From NCBI RefSeq assembly GCF_021917145.1, contig NC_061068.1, positions 8,745,724 through 8,809,723 of the forward strand: a stretch of DNA of 64,000 bases. The letters run 5' to 3'. This DNA comes from Hypomesus transpacificus (lineage: Eukaryota > Chordata > Actinopteri > Osmeriformes > Osmeridae). The notes below the pieces were generated by a model. That model was not told the DNA's origin, searched no databases, and saw only the letters and a program-made list of their open reading frames with translations. The position numbers and the translations under genes were made by a program. Position 1 is the stretch's first letter, and each line of letters begins with the position of its first letter. This document shows, in pieces, positions 1 through 14,699 of the stretch.

Positions 1-1461
1 CCGTACACCCTCACACTCACCAATCCCCCCACACACTGCCCTCCCCCAAGCATCTTGTCCTTGGGGCCCTGAAGACACTCCGAAACAGGAGGAGGGAAGG
101 AGACAGAGAAGCTGGAAGAAGCGAGAAAAACAGAGGAGGAGTCTGTAGGGAATCAGTTTACCCCTCTTTGATAGAGACGTCCCCCAAACCCGAGTTTTCA
201 TCCCAAACATTTCATCTCTCCGCTGTGAGTGAGGCGAGGATTCCCTGGAGCACCTGGTGGTACACAGAATCAACAATAGCCTCACAGGCCGGCGTGCTCA
301 CACACCTCCATTAGAAAACACTCTTCAGATCTGGGAGAACAAGACAGCAAAACACTCCAGCATTATTAAATACCGTTATGAATCGCTGCCCGCTTTCAAC
401 AAAGCCAAAAACAAAGTGTGCCGTCTCTTGCTGCTGACATGACATCTGGATAGGTAAAGAGAAAAACAAGCTTTAAAGCTGCAGCTCCTCTTAGTCTTTT
501 CGAAAAAAGACAGGCGAGTTTCGTTTTTCTGAGTGTATCGTTCCTCCTCTGCCATGTCTAGAAGCTAACAGCATGTCTCTATACATGAGCTGCCTATTCC
601 AGTACAGGCACTGGCTCTCATTCATGTTGCTTTAACAGTCATTGCAAACATACAGAGTCTAAGTTCTTTCTGTTTCTGGCTGCATACATTAGCCCTGCTT
701 CAGGATAGAGAAGGAGTAGGCTACAGGGGCAGCGAGGCTCTGTATCTCCCCAGAGAGAGCAGCGTGTTGCTGGGCACACTGCCGTCGAGGCCTTGGGGCC
801 CAGGGGAAAACTTCCACAGAAGCATGGAGCAAAGAAGGAGAGGAGGAGAGGTGTGCAAAACTATTAATAGACGCGGGATGGGGGGAGTGATGGAAAGAAG
901 GGAGGAGGATACATCTGCAAACAACCAGATAGATCATGAAGACACATTCCACTGTGTTGGGCCATCCACGCAGATTGAGCTGACACCAGTGACCAGGTGT
1001 ACAGGTTTTCAAGCAGTAGGACAGTTAACACAGTAGAAACTTGCTTTACTGATTTATAGTAAGGGAGTTCAGGAGTAGGTTACCTGGTTGTAGACCGAGG
1101 GAGGTAGAGCGAGTCCAGAAAGAGAAAAAGAATAGACAGTTGACAGAGACGCTTCATCGATACTGCTCTCTCTCCAGTCCTAATATCTTTTTTTCTTTCT
1201 TTCTCATCCTGTCCACAGTCTAGGTTCCTCATCAATAAATAAGATGAGTTATTCTCAATGTATTTCCTTTTTCTCTCGTTCCCCCCAAGGCCCGGTGCTG
1301 TCAGATTGATTCAGACCTGGGAACGGCTGTGTCTCTCTTTCACTGACTTTCATCTTCTCATCATTTCTCAAGGTCTCAAATGAAGACCCTTCATCAGTTA
1401 AATCTGCTGTCTTTTGACGAGTGTTGCACATGCCTTTAGAGAGATTACTCTGTTCTTCTTG

Positions 1462-1463
<2 letters not shown>

Positions 1464-1522
<59 letters not shown>
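1464..1522. repeat. (GT)n microsatellite, about 29 units
   Basis: Uninterrupted GT dinucleotides run through this interval and then degrade into GTGC/CG-rich Z-DNA-like alternating purine-pyrimidine sequence up to about 1,680. It has no coding meaning. The short frames across it read only Cys-Val or Thr-His repeats. Confidence 0.95.
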
Positions 1523-1527
<5 letters not shown>

Positions 1528-4524
1528 GTTCGCGCGTACAGCATCCGTGTACTCCATGCATGCTTCCGTTCCTGTCCGTAGACATGCTCTCATGCATGGA
1601 CATGTGTGTGACTGGAACCTGCAGCGTGTACAGGCATGAGAGCGCGTGCGTGCGTGTGTCTGTGTACGCGCGCGTGTTTATGTTCCTCCGCGCAGTCCAA
1701 GTCCTGATGCTGCACGGCTGACTGCGCTACCACACGCAGTCACCAGCTGTCCATGTGGTGACACAGTGACACGGCGAGACGCCTGCTGTCATTGGAGGCA
1801 GGCTGATAGAACACAGCCGGGGGATAAACAACACAAACAAATGGAACTCAGATGGAACACTGAAGCGTAACAAAGGATAAACTATTATCCTGTGTGTGGT
1901 GACACATTGTCGGATTAATGCGTGTGTGCTCTCCCCCCGCCGGAGACACCACTGGTGTCATCAACTTCAAAGTTGGTGTCAGAACTCAAGTCCTCTGCTT
2001 TTGACCGTATGGACCGGTCATTGTGTGAATGGAGGAACCCAAGCTGGTACAGTAGTAGCATCCTGGATCAGGACCTGACGTTCCCTCATGTCCTGAGACC
2101 TTAGATGAAGTGAGGGAGGCACTGGGATCTGTGATGGAGAGGGATGGTGTGAGGAGAGGGTCTGCGATCTCTGAAAGGACAACAGGATGGATCATTCCCC
2201 ATCAGAAGGACAGACCCTGTCGTTTCACAGATGAGTGGAGCGAGGGATCTAGCCTTCTACCAGACAAACAGAGGATCAGTTTGTCATTCCCATGACAATT
2301 CAGGCCACCAGGTAACTCAGAGGCCAAGCACTGATGCAAGAGTGTGAAATAGATTTATAATCCTTTCCTCAAGAATTCTAGACCTTGATTTCATTTATTC
2401 AGCTCTTTTCCACCCTTTCCCTCCCTCCATCCTTCCAAGCCTGTGTATAGGCTATGCATTATAAATGCTTTGGCTCGGTTGAGAGAAATGGTTTGCATGT
2501 GGCAAGCATTAATATCATTGTGCACAGATGTATCCACGCATGCATCGATGTACATGTGCAGGTGTGTGTGTGTAGGTCTGCGTGTGTGTGTATCTGTCTA
2601 AGTGTTTGCATGAGTGTCCATGTGCGTATGTGCAAAAACGTCTTTATTGGATGAAGTGTGTATCCACCTTCTCCACCATCTTAATCACATTAGGCCTGTG
2701 ATTTATGGCCAGATTACCGGCTGTAAAATGTATTATTTCCTTGTGGAGACAGTAGAGCGAAAGAGATCCATCACTGTGGATCGCACTGGCTTTGTGGATC
2801 ACTACATCATATCTGAACAGCAAGGTTAGCAGAGAGCGTCTTCAGCCATACACAATCATTGACTCTACATATTGCATTTTACTATCTGAACACACAGAGT
2901 TTGTTACAGTAAGGATGCAAACAAAGAAGAAAGCTGGGTACGGCTTGTTCTGTTTGACCTTATTACTGCCTCCCTTCCTTGGCAAAATAGCAATTGCCAC
3001 GGGTTGCCAGGTTTGCCGGCATTTATCAGACAGTATTAGACCTCCGCTAGTCTTCTATTAAACTTAATGAACATTTAAATCCTCTAATGGATTGAGCGGA
3101 ATTGAGAGCCACGATTTATCAGGCAGGCACTGCCCGCCGCTGTTGATAAAGACACTCACGAATTGACTGAGAGACACTTTTAAGAGACTTGCCATGTTTT
3201 CCCTCTCCACTCTCTCTGCATGAGTCTCTTTTGCTGTCTTTAAATGTATAAATATAAATACATATATATTCATATTTAGCTACTAATGTACTTTTTTCCC
3301 CAAAAATGCTTTCCCCCCATTTCTTTCTACTTTTAAGTGTTTCTTGCATTCAGGCGATGTGAGGTATTTTCCTCTCAGTGTTTTGTTATGAAACATAAGA
3401 CAAGTCAGTCTCTCCACAGCCTGATCTCAGTCATTCATCAGTCCCCATGAAGGGAACATCACAGTGATCCCACCAGGAGGGATGCGTTAACACAACCACT
3501 ACAGCAGCCCATTATGGAGCTGTCACAAACCGCCGCAAACCATCTCTCCGCCTCACTCTCCAACAGACAGAGTGAAACATCTCACAGCCCACAAGCTAGG
3601 TGGGCCAATAAATAAATTAACAACTGTACAGCACTATCAAGCAGCATTGGCTAGTATACCCAGGGCACAGGGCAGCTGAACTCAGCCCAACCTGGCCGCA
3701 GCCTCTGGTAATGGGGGAGATATCTCAGGAGAGTCCCAGGCTTCTTAGGCCCATCTGAATCAGGGGTAAACCACAGGTCTGGAAGATTTGAACACCTGCT
3801 TGTATTGATCTATTAGTTCTGGCATATTCTGACTGACAGTCCTTACAAGGCTGATCTGATCAGACCCATGCAGAGGAGGGAGAGGTACTCCAGCCAGCAC
3901 ACAGTAAGGTCACTTTATATGATACTATGCCAGACAATAATGCAGTAGCAAACAATTTACCCTCCTACATTTCTCATTAATTCTTTAATCTCTCATTTTA
4001 CTTTTGATGTGTTTTATCTCCATGTTTTCACCTAAATATACCTTGAAGTACATTTTCTTTAATGACGGACAACACAAAAGCTACAAGTTCAGACATGTTC
4101 ACGACAATCAGGAAAGTGGCAATGTCATTAGTCCACATGCTGTGACTAACACAAACATTGATGTTCCCAAGTACAAAATCTAGAAAGTCTTTGATTATTG
4201 TAAGGTAAAAACACCATTGTCTGGAAGTAGCATTAATGTTGCTTGCATATGGGTTTAGCTGATTTATCTCTGTGATATGAATGACCTCTTATTGTTCATA
4301 GATTAATCAAAAAATGCAGCACAACTTTGTTGAGTAACTGCAAATCTCCACACTCTTGTTATCTCATTATGGTAATTCTAGTTTAAACATATCCAGACTC
4401 TGCAGTTTACCAACAACTTCTCAGCGACTTTTTCCACTCCTGGGTGGTTCACTATGATAAGGTATTATTCCTGTGGTGTATCTTTGGCACACTTTACCAT
4501 GGGCTCCTATTATGCTCAGCCCAA

Positions 4525-4605
4525 GGCAGTGTGTATCGAGGGTTTCAATCCCACATTCCCCTCTATGTCTTTAGATAAAAAGCAATTGCTAAATGTATTG
4601 AGACT
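4525..4605 (+). mobile_element. Degenerate SINE-like remnant
   Basis: A tRNA B-box-like segment (GGTTTCAATCCC near 4540-4552) is followed about 30 bp later by GATAAAAAGCAATTGCTAAATG. That resembles the tail CTCTGGATAAGAGCGTCTGCTAAATG found throughout teleost genomes, seen almost intact at 63,526-63,570. Order and spacing suit an old tRNA-derived SINE, but the copy is badly eroded, so the family is not assigned. Confidence 0.4.
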
Positions 4606-6834
4606 AAAACACACAAACACACATCCACAAACACAGACTCTTGGGAAATGCAGTAATCCTATACTAATGAGTTACTAATGAGTGAGCCTCCTCATTAGGT
4701 ATGCCTTTCCTTCTCTACATGGTGTAGGTTGTGTCTCAGAGCACCGGGGCATGCAAGGAGAGTTCCCCGGCTCCAGGAGACAGAGCGGCACTCAGGGGTG
4801 GAATCAGGGACACCAGCAAACATGGGCCGTCAGAGAAAAGAGGACAGATCACATCCCGACTTCAACAAACTATGCATCAGTGCCAGTGGAAGATTTGTAA
4901 ATGAAAGGGACTTCAGTCTGGATTTTTGAAACCTGATACAAAGTAAACTTTTTGTACTTATTTTCTGTGTTAAACCAGAGTTGTCTAAAATGTAGTAGAT
5001 TGAATGTACTGCATACAAATGGAACATTAACAAGCTAATTAGCAACAGTAGATTATTAAAACCCTGTTTTAAGTCAATGTTTTCTTGTGGCAAATTTAGA
5101 TAATTGAGATAATATTAGCTAATAGCAATAAAGCTATTCTCAGCTGTTCTCATTTGTCAGCTGATCTGCTAAGACAGAACAAAGTGGTTTGATTATACTT
5201 GCCTCACAATTATTTTTCTTTTTTTTGCTTTCTGCAGATGAATGTAGATTTGTAGATTTTTTTAATATAAAACGATTATCTCACTATTTACAATTCCTCA
5301 GAGTTTGTCTTCATGTGATTTTGTTGTGGTTAAGATGTTACTTCTTGTAACGTTAGTACAACTTGGTGAAAGGTGGTTTCATTCCAAAACACTAGTACCA
5401 TGACATCAGTCTTCTACAGTTTTATATATGAACCATTTATTGTACACTGTCTGTGAGAGGAGGTAAAAAAGACAGAGGGAGAACGCAATAGAGAAAGACA
5501 GAGAGAGAAGCAGGGATATTCTACAATCATGTTGTGGTATTACTGTGTCTCCAGGGTGGAAGGGGATTTGTGCCTGGATTTCCAACATTGTTTCTGCTGT
5601 TAGAGAAGCATTCAAGTTGGATGTGTGCGCATAACATACTCTGACAGACGTCCAAAATGTGATGTGTCAGCACAGAGAAACACACAGCACAAGCACTGAC
5701 TGCTCAGCATTTCCTTAGGTTTTTATGTACATTTTAAGACATTTGTGGAGGATCTTCTTTACATTTTTACTTTGTTTATGACATAAAATGTTCAGTATGA
5801 CACTGAAAAACTTAAATTAAAAACGTTTTGAACTGAGCCCTTAAAAGATAATTAAGTAGATCATAACATTTTTCCCATAGTTAAATTGCAAATGATCCTT
5901 TTAACTACAGCAATTGGAACTGAGTTTGACCCAACAAATCAAACCAAACCGGCATTCACTGTTGCTTTTGGCCAAAGTGTTGGTGGTTGGAAGTGTTAGT
6001 TTGTGTTTGTGCCTGTGTGGATGTGTGTGTTAAGTAAGTATCACATTTGAGTTTCTCTTCGAGTCAGAGGGTTGAGTGAGGGGCGCCTGACTTCCCAGAG
6101 AGCCTACATTTTCTCCATATATTACATTTTCTTTTTTCGTCTAACTTTCCTTTCAAAGGTTATCTTCATTTCCATATACTTGTAATATTTGTAATTGCCC
6201 CCTAGCTAAACTAAAGCAAGAAGTGAAATTAATTTTGAGGAACAATTTTCTTTAGAAGCCACTTTGACATCCAACCAAAAGGGTTTTTAAAGATGAATTT
6301 TATAACAAAATTTAAGAGGACAAAACTGCTTTTTATTAATTTTGTATCATACAGTTTTTGTCATGCACAATTATTTTTAAATGGTACATGAAATAACTGA
6401 AAACATTCTTTTTTCATGGCAAGTATGAAATGTTTCACTGATGTAAGCTGTTAAAGGAATCCATTATCACTAATGGAAGCGTCTAAATGAATCCATTATA
6501 CATTTTATATATTGTAATTGAAAATGTGTAATTTACATTACTGCCACATGACAAGTCACATATCATAAAAAGGTAATTCAACTGAGCTGCTAAATAAGCA
6601 TAACTGTTTTTTTTTTTTTTTTATGATTTAAGGATTCCATCTTGAATGTAGATCAGAGCCCATTACAAACTTAAGTGACTACATTACTGTAATCTCTACG
6701 TTGAGCAGATGTTCATGTGTGCTTACAAATAACACACTTGTGTCTATGTCACGACATTAATATTTGACTCTGCGTGTGTCTGTGCTTGCTTATGTGTGTA
6801 ACCTCGCGTGTGAAGGAGCCTAGCCATCGTACTT

Positions 6835-6961
6835 GTTAGTATGTGTGTGTCAGACCACCATCCTGCTTGTGAGCATGTGTGTATCAGACCACCATCCTGC
6901 TTGTGAACAAGTGTGTGTCAGATCACCATCCTGCTTGTGAGCATGTGTGTATCAGACCATC
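6835..6961. repeat. 34-bp minisatellite, about 3.7 copies
   Basis: The core CAGACCACCATCCTGCTTG recurs at 6851, 6885, 6919 and 6953, an exact 34-bp period, joined by a TGTGAGCATGTGTGTAT-type linker. The third copy has a C-to-T change (CAGATCACC) and a changed linker. It lies in a GT-rich context and probably grew out of a GT microsatellite. Confidence 0.9.
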
Positions 6962-8313
6962 CGTTACAGGAGGGGGACCGCGGGTTGCGAGTTCAGCAGT
7001 AATGGCGATGTTTCAGACTAGATCATACACAGCAACATGAACTGTAGGAGCATGACATCTTATAATTTAACTTCTGAAAAGAGGCAATGAGAGAGGCAAC
7101 ACACACACTAAAGAATTCAATCGAAATGGCAAGTGGAATTAAGTGCGACATTTTGCCCCTCCCCTCCTGTCAGTACCTTTAGGGAGCCAGTACCTCCGGT
7201 CTCCCCCCCCCCCACAGCCCCTCCTGTCTCCCCCTCGTTGAGGTCTCTCTCTCTGGTGTTCAACTGATGCTGCCAGTGGGGCCAGAACTCTGGCAGCCGC
7301 ACCAACGATGACTCCACTATGAGTCTCAAGAGACAGGACCCACGACAAGGACTTGGACCCTGTCACTCACACTCACTCACACACACACCCTCACACAGCT
7401 CTCTAGAGGACAACAGGGCACAATGAGGATGAGTGACATTAGTTTACCATATGACAACAAGGCTGTTCTGTCACAGGGATGGCAGGATGGAGGACAAGAG
7501 AATGAGACGGAGAGACGTAAACAGAACCTTGTGTTTCTGAAGTGACCTCACTATGTTCAGGTTACACGATGATTCTGGTGTAATGCTTTTTTGAGTTTCC
7601 TCACACAAACGCATACACTTCTCAATGAGACAAGGGGCTGAAAGCGATTACCAACCAACTTGGATTGTTATTGGAGGATTGAGTGTGGTGTCTGTGTGGT
7701 GGTGTTCGGTCAGGCAGTAACCTCAGATCCTGTGCTGTCCTTGTTTGACTCGAGCTCTCCCAGGACACACCATTCAGCCTCTCTCCAAGCATTCAATGCC
7801 TAATTTTTAATGGTTATGGTGATCATTATTGTCAATTCATTGTTATAACCCGTGTGGTGAAGACTGGTGGGAGCTTTAAACTGTGGTAGAGGACAGATGC
7901 TCTGTCACACACGCAAACACGCGCACACACGCACACACACAGACAAACACACAGACAGACTGGCATGTATGCATGTACACACACACAAATGAAAGCACAC
8001 ACTCAGACACACACAAAAAATCTGAAAAAATTGTGACAGCATATGCAAGCAAACATAATCAACCAGTGTGGACATGAAACGCAGACTGAGATAACAGCTT
8101 TTTGTATCGGGGAGCAACTTTCAGTAGGCTTGTATCAAAATTAGTCTTTACATATGTTAATTCCTGCTGATGGCAAAATACACAAATAATTCATGCCTCT
8201 TTCATGCAAAGGAATTGTTATTCATTCACTCCGTTTTTTGACTGACAAACACACACACAAACTTATACACACACACTCAAACACACACAAACATGCACAC
8301 AATGTTACCTTAC

Positions 8314-8413
8314 CTTCATTGTTGTTGTTGTTGTTAGTTCCCGCGGTGGCCAGTGCTTGTAGTGATGTAGTCCATAGAAGCAGTAGAGCTGCAAGCCAAT
8401 GGTCAGAAGCCAT
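8314..8413 (-). CDS. First coding exon of a secreted or membrane protein (signal peptide, then an Asn run)
   Basis: On the minus strand an ATG at 8413 opens a 33-residue exon, MASDHWLAALLLLWTTSL and onwards. It has a short N-region, a strongly hydrophobic core (LAALLLLW) and a small-residue end (ALATAG) typical of an ER signal peptide. Six asparagines from a (GTT)n run on the plus strand follow. The exon ends at a very good donor, GAAG|GTAAGG, leaving one base of the next codon. No second exon is found at lower coordinates, so the gene continues off the window after a long first intron, as in many neuronal adhesion and receptor genes. CT and CA repeats lie upstream at 8420-8700. I do not recognise the protein. 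Synteny candidates, not tested, are nfasc or cntn2 (near TMCC2 in human 1q32) and mdga1, lrfn2 or grm4 (6p21). Confidence 0.55.
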
Positions 8414-8629
8414 GGTGCTGACTAACACACACACACACACTACCGATCCCTCTCTTCCTCTCTCCTCTCACTCCCTCACTCTCACTCTCCCGCTCTGCCT
8501 CTTGCTTCCTCTCTGCGTCCCAGTGTCTGAGCCGGCACAGAAAGCATGTGTGTGTGGAGGCGAGTGTGTGAGGGCTGCGAGCTCATTGGGCTAGAGTTAG
8601 AGACAGCCTCTGTGGCTCCCAGTCTGTCT

Positions 8630-8630
<1 letters not shown>

Positions 8631-8668
<38 letters not shown>
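8631..8668. repeat. (CT)n microsatellite, about 19 units
   Basis: A pure CT run lies about 220-255 bp upstream of the minus-strand ATG at 8413, so in that gene's sense it is a GA repeat in the promoter or 5' UTR. Confidence 0.9.
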
Positions 8669-8671
<3 letters not shown>

Positions 8672-8868
8672 GCACACACACGTAGACATACATGCACACT
8701 CACCAAGCAGCCAGGGGGAGGAACAACCCAGTCTATCACACTCCTCGCAGCCAATTAGAATGCACAATTTGGCAAGTCCTCTAACCAAATATTCTCATCA
8801 TAACACACCTGCTCATTCTCTCAATCTGTCTGACCAACACATTCTCTCTGAGTTCTAGCCCTGATAGA

Positions 8869-8896
8869 CCCCCCCCCCCCCTCTCTCTCTCTCTAG

Positions 8897-8928
<32 letters not shown>

Positions 8929-9020
8929 CTCTCTCTCTGTGTCTCTCTTTCTCTCTCTTTCTCTCTCTCATAATTCCCTCTCTCTCATCATTCCCTCTCT
9001 CTCTCATCCCTTATTTCTCT
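8869..9020. repeat. C13 tract followed by CT-rich microsatellite
   Basis: Thirteen cytosines (8869-8881) run directly into CT repeats that become interrupted (CTGT, CTTT, CATT) by about 9,020. It is a low-complexity pyrimidine tract with no coding content. Confidence 0.9.
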
Positions 9021-9858
9021 TTTAGTCTCCCAAAATATTTTCTCTACCATAATCTGTCTCTGTATATACAGTATGTGGGTATGCAAATCCGGGGTATTTA
9101 TGAGTCAACAGAGTAAACAATAAACACAAACTATAACAGTAAATGGGTTTATATTTCATGTACACATTGTTCAATACAATGTTCTCCATGGAGGTTATCT
9201 ATTCCAGTTTGTATCCTGGGGTGCTAATTGGTCTCTGAGACTTGGGGACAGCAATCAGCTATTGATTCCTGACAGTGTTGTACTGTACATCACAAACAAT
9301 ATATTTGCGTGAGTGTTTGAGAGAGTGTGTGTGTGTGTCTCATTCAAGGGCAACGATCAAGTATTGATTCCCCTCAAGAGAAGAAAACTTGGCCGAGCCG
9401 TCACACTGCGACTCATCTGACCAGACGGGTGTCTGATACCAGAGAACACGTCCGTTCGCCTGCAGACATAGAATCAGAATCAGAATCAGAATGAGCTGAA
9501 CTGCAGCTCAGGCATCCCAACATGCACGGCACGGGAGAAGGAATGCTAGGGTAATACTAGGGGCTTCTTGCAGAAACTTCAGGGTGCAGAGTCTCATCAT
9601 GTTCTGCTCTACTGAGTTGTGTATGCATTGGTCAGTCCTCACCTCACTCATCCCAACATCTGTCTGATGCTCTGATGACATCATGTGTGTATTGTGGTGC
9701 TGTTTGTTATTATTGTTTGTATTGTTTATACTGCTGCACAACCAATTGCCTCTTCGGGGACAATTACCGTTTTGCTTCACTTCATACACACAAAGTAAGG
9801 GACACCCGTTAGAGTATATGAAAACTCCAACAGTGTACCGTGTACATGCAGCTGGCCT

Positions 9859-9957
9859 GAGGAAGAGAGGGAGGATGAGAGGGAGGAAGAGAGGGAGGGT
9901 GGAAAGAGAGAGGGATAGAAACAGGGAGGGATGGAGAGAGAGATGGAGAAAGGGATG

Positions 9958-10014
<57 letters not shown>

Positions 10015-10041
10015 GGATGGAGAGAGATATGGAGAGAGAGA

Positions 10042-10097
<56 letters not shown>

Positions 10098-10131
10098 TGG
10101 ATGGATGGAAGGAGGGAGAGATGGAGAGAAA

Positions 10132-10182
<51 letters not shown>

Positions 10183-10240
10183 GGGATTGAGAGAGGGAGG
10201 GATGGAGAGAGAGATGGAGAGAGGGGAGAAGGAGAAGAGT
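9859..10240. repeat. Homopurine block: compound GA/GGGA/GGAT repeat with a G14 run
   Basis: For roughly 380 bp the plus strand is almost entirely A and G: GGGA/GAGG repeats, three pure GA arrays (near 9,960-10,010, 10,050-10,094 and 10,139-10,172) and a run of 14 G at 10,172-10,185. The long frames on both strands here (Arg-Glu on plus, Ser-Leu or Pro-Ser on minus) are products of the repeat and not genes. Homopurine mirror sequence of this length can form H-DNA. Confidence 0.9.
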
Positions 10241-11659
10241 TCGAATGCCAAATGCAAAGAGCGGTGCGCCTGCCAAACCCTTCCCCCCGTGCAGGGAACA
10301 CAGGGGGGGTCTGTGTGAGTATAATGGTCCCCCCTCATCATGTGCAGGGTGCCTAGTGCCTACGTGCAGCATCAGATTGCTAACACACACATATGAACAT
10401 CTTGAAGGAGAAATGGCCATTAGTCAAATGTGGTTCATCAGTCTTTGGGATTGTGTGGGTGTGCTGTCCTGTGAGGCTACTCATAAGGTAGCCACACATA
10501 CCCTCCTGTGTGTATGGGGGTTTTGTTGTTGTGTGTGTGTGTCATTTAAATGTTGCAGCAGAGCACTCTCCTCTCTGCCCTGCTGCCCTGGTTTTGTACT
10601 CTGCAAACCGAACGGGCAAAAACATTGCTGATCATTAGCAGTGATTTCAGTTTTTTGTGTTCCGCACAAGGCTCAGCCCGGTGAGAGAGACCCACAATCT
10701 GCCACTGCCACACAACCCATTATTCTCTCGGTGTCTTTCAGTTCCACAGTTTTCAACAGTATATGAGTTGGACGATTCCTCGCTTTGATAAACAAGCAGC
10801 GTGTCTTACGATAAGAGCAATAATGGTGCTGTTGTCATCCTGCACTAGCAAGTTGATGAGCGAAAGTGGGGGAGCCAAGATAGCTGCAATGGAAGAACTA
10901 TAAATAGCATGACTGGGATTCAGACTGAGGAAACATCTGATGGCGTGAGAGGTATCAGTTAGAATCAGAGTGTGCGTGTTTCTGCGTATGGCTGTGCATG
11001 GGAATGCGCGTGTACGTGTGTGTGTGTTCATGTGCACGTGCCGCAGCTCATTAAATCTTACTTTCCCAGCTCCAGCCTTTATGTTGGTGTGGTGTTGTTG
11101 ACAGGACATGGATAAAGTACACCCCGATATTCACCCCTGTGAAGTCTAATAAGGAAGAGTAGTGAGGAGAAGCAGAGGATGGATGGTGTGTTTGTGTGTG
11201 TGTGTGTGTGTGTATGCACAAGACAAACCCCCATGACAGGCATATAAATACGTGCACATGGACTCACCTGGGGGGGTCTGTAGGCAGCAGTTGGCATGGT
11301 AACCTTGAATGTGTGTGTGTGTGTGTGCGTGTGTGTGTGTGTGTGCGTGCGTGTGTGTGCGTGTAGGGGGCAGATGGAAGGGGTCAGTGTGTAGTCCTGT
11401 GTCGCTGGGCTTGCTGGTGTGTGTTGCTAAATATAACCCAGCAGAGACAGAGTTGTTATAGTCTTGTGACAGCTAAGGGGGCTGCACCAGTAATGCAACA
11501 TCAAATGACATACCACCTTGTTAATGTAGAACAAACACTGTACAGATTGTAGAGTACTGAACTTGCTGAGGCTCATAGTGAGAGAGAGGGTTAGTGAGTT
11601 GAGAAGATTTCTATCACTAGGGTCAACAATGTGCCACCTCACTGGAACAAGACTGTTGT
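10241..11659. other. Non-coding spacer with GT microsatellites
   Basis: No gene seen. It contains several GT/GTGC microsatellites (for example 11,190-11,213 and 11,310-11,362) between unique sequence. No reading frame here has coding character. Confidence 0.6.
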
Positions 11660-12500
11660 CCTCTCGTCCTCCCCTCTCGTCCCCTCTCCTCTTCTCTCCT
11701 CTCTTCTACTCTCCTTTACAGCTCCCTCTCCTTCCCTCCCCTCTCGTCCCCTCTCCTCTTCTCTCCTCTCTTCTACTCTCCTTTACAGCTCCCTCTCCTT
11801 CCCTCCCCTCTCGTCCCCTCTCCTCTTCTCTCCTCTCTTCTACTCTCCTTTACAGCTCCCTCTCCTTCCCTCCCCTCTCGTCCCCTCTCCTCTTCTCTCC
11901 TCTCTTCTACTCTCCTTTACAGCTCCCTCTCCTTCCCTCCCCTCTCGTCCCCTCTCCTCTTCTCTCCTCTCTTCTACTCTCCTTTACAGCTCCCTCTCCT
12001 TCCCTCCCCTCTCGTCCCCTCTCCTCTTCTCTCCTCTCTTCTACTCTCCTTTACAGCTCCCTCTCCTTCCCTCCCCTCTCGTCCCCTCTCCTCTTCTCTC
12101 CTCTCTTCTACTCTCCTTTACAGCTCCCTCTCCTTCCCTCCCCTCTCGTCCCCTCTCCTCTTCTCTCCTCTCTTCTACTCTCCTTTACAGCTCCCTCTCC
12201 TTCCCTCCCCTCTCGTCCCCTCTCCTCTTCTCTCCTCTCTTCTACTCTCCTTTACAGCTCCCTCCCCTCTCGTCCCCTCTCGTCCCCTCTCCTCTTCTCT
12301 CCTCTCTTCTACTCTCCTTTACAGCTCCCTCTCCTTCCCTCCCCTCTCGTCCCCTCTCCTCTTCTCTCCTCTCTTCTACTCTCCTTTACAGCTCCCTCTC
12401 CTTCCCTCCCCTCTCGTCCCCTCTCCTCTTCTCTCCTCTCTTCTACTCTCCTTTACAGCTCCCTCTCCTTCCCTCCCCTCTCGTCCCCTCTCCTCTCATC
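11660..12500. repeat. 67-bp pyrimidine-rich minisatellite, 12 near-identical copies
   Basis: The landmark TTTACAG recurs every 67 bp; its TTTACA ends at 11720, 11787, 11854 and so on, without a break, to 12457. That gives 12 copies. Units are nearly identical; one copy (about 12,257-12,290) swaps a CTCCTTCCCT block for CGTCCCCTCT without changing length. The plus strand is over 90% C+T. The frames of 357 and 290 residues across it (Ser-Leu-Pro-rich, repeating every 67 residues) arise because the unit lacks stop codons. Confidence 0.95.
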
Positions 12501-14693
<2,193 letters not shown>

Positions 14694-14699
14694 TCTCTC

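Larger units (their letters stand above)
1..8313. other. Non-coding, gene-free stretch; probable first intron of the minus-strand gene that starts at 8413
   Basis: I see no reading frame with coding character, no RNA gene and no exon flanked by convincing splice sites here. If the signal-peptide exon at 8314-8413 is real, this is its first intron, read on the minus strand and running off the left edge. Contents noted separately are a GT array, a 34-bp minisatellite and a SINE remnant. Bases around 2,990-3,140 are free of simple repeats and have a balanced composition that could be a conserved non-coding element, but sequence alone cannot prove this. Confidence 0.5.

Noticed and set aside
4530-4560. 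tRNA gene from the B-box-like GGTTTCAATCCC
   Set aside because: No matching A box, no cloverleaf and no poly-T terminator at the right distance; better read as a SINE remnant.
6835-6961. CRISPR-like spacing of the 34-bp repeat
   Set aside because: Repeats abut without unique spacers, and the genome is a vertebrate; it is a minisatellite.
9508-10420. Long frames on both strands (up to 277 residues)
   Set aside because: They are Arg-Glu or Ser-Leu repeats translated from the GA/CT block, open only because the repeat lacks stops; no domain and no splice or promoter context.
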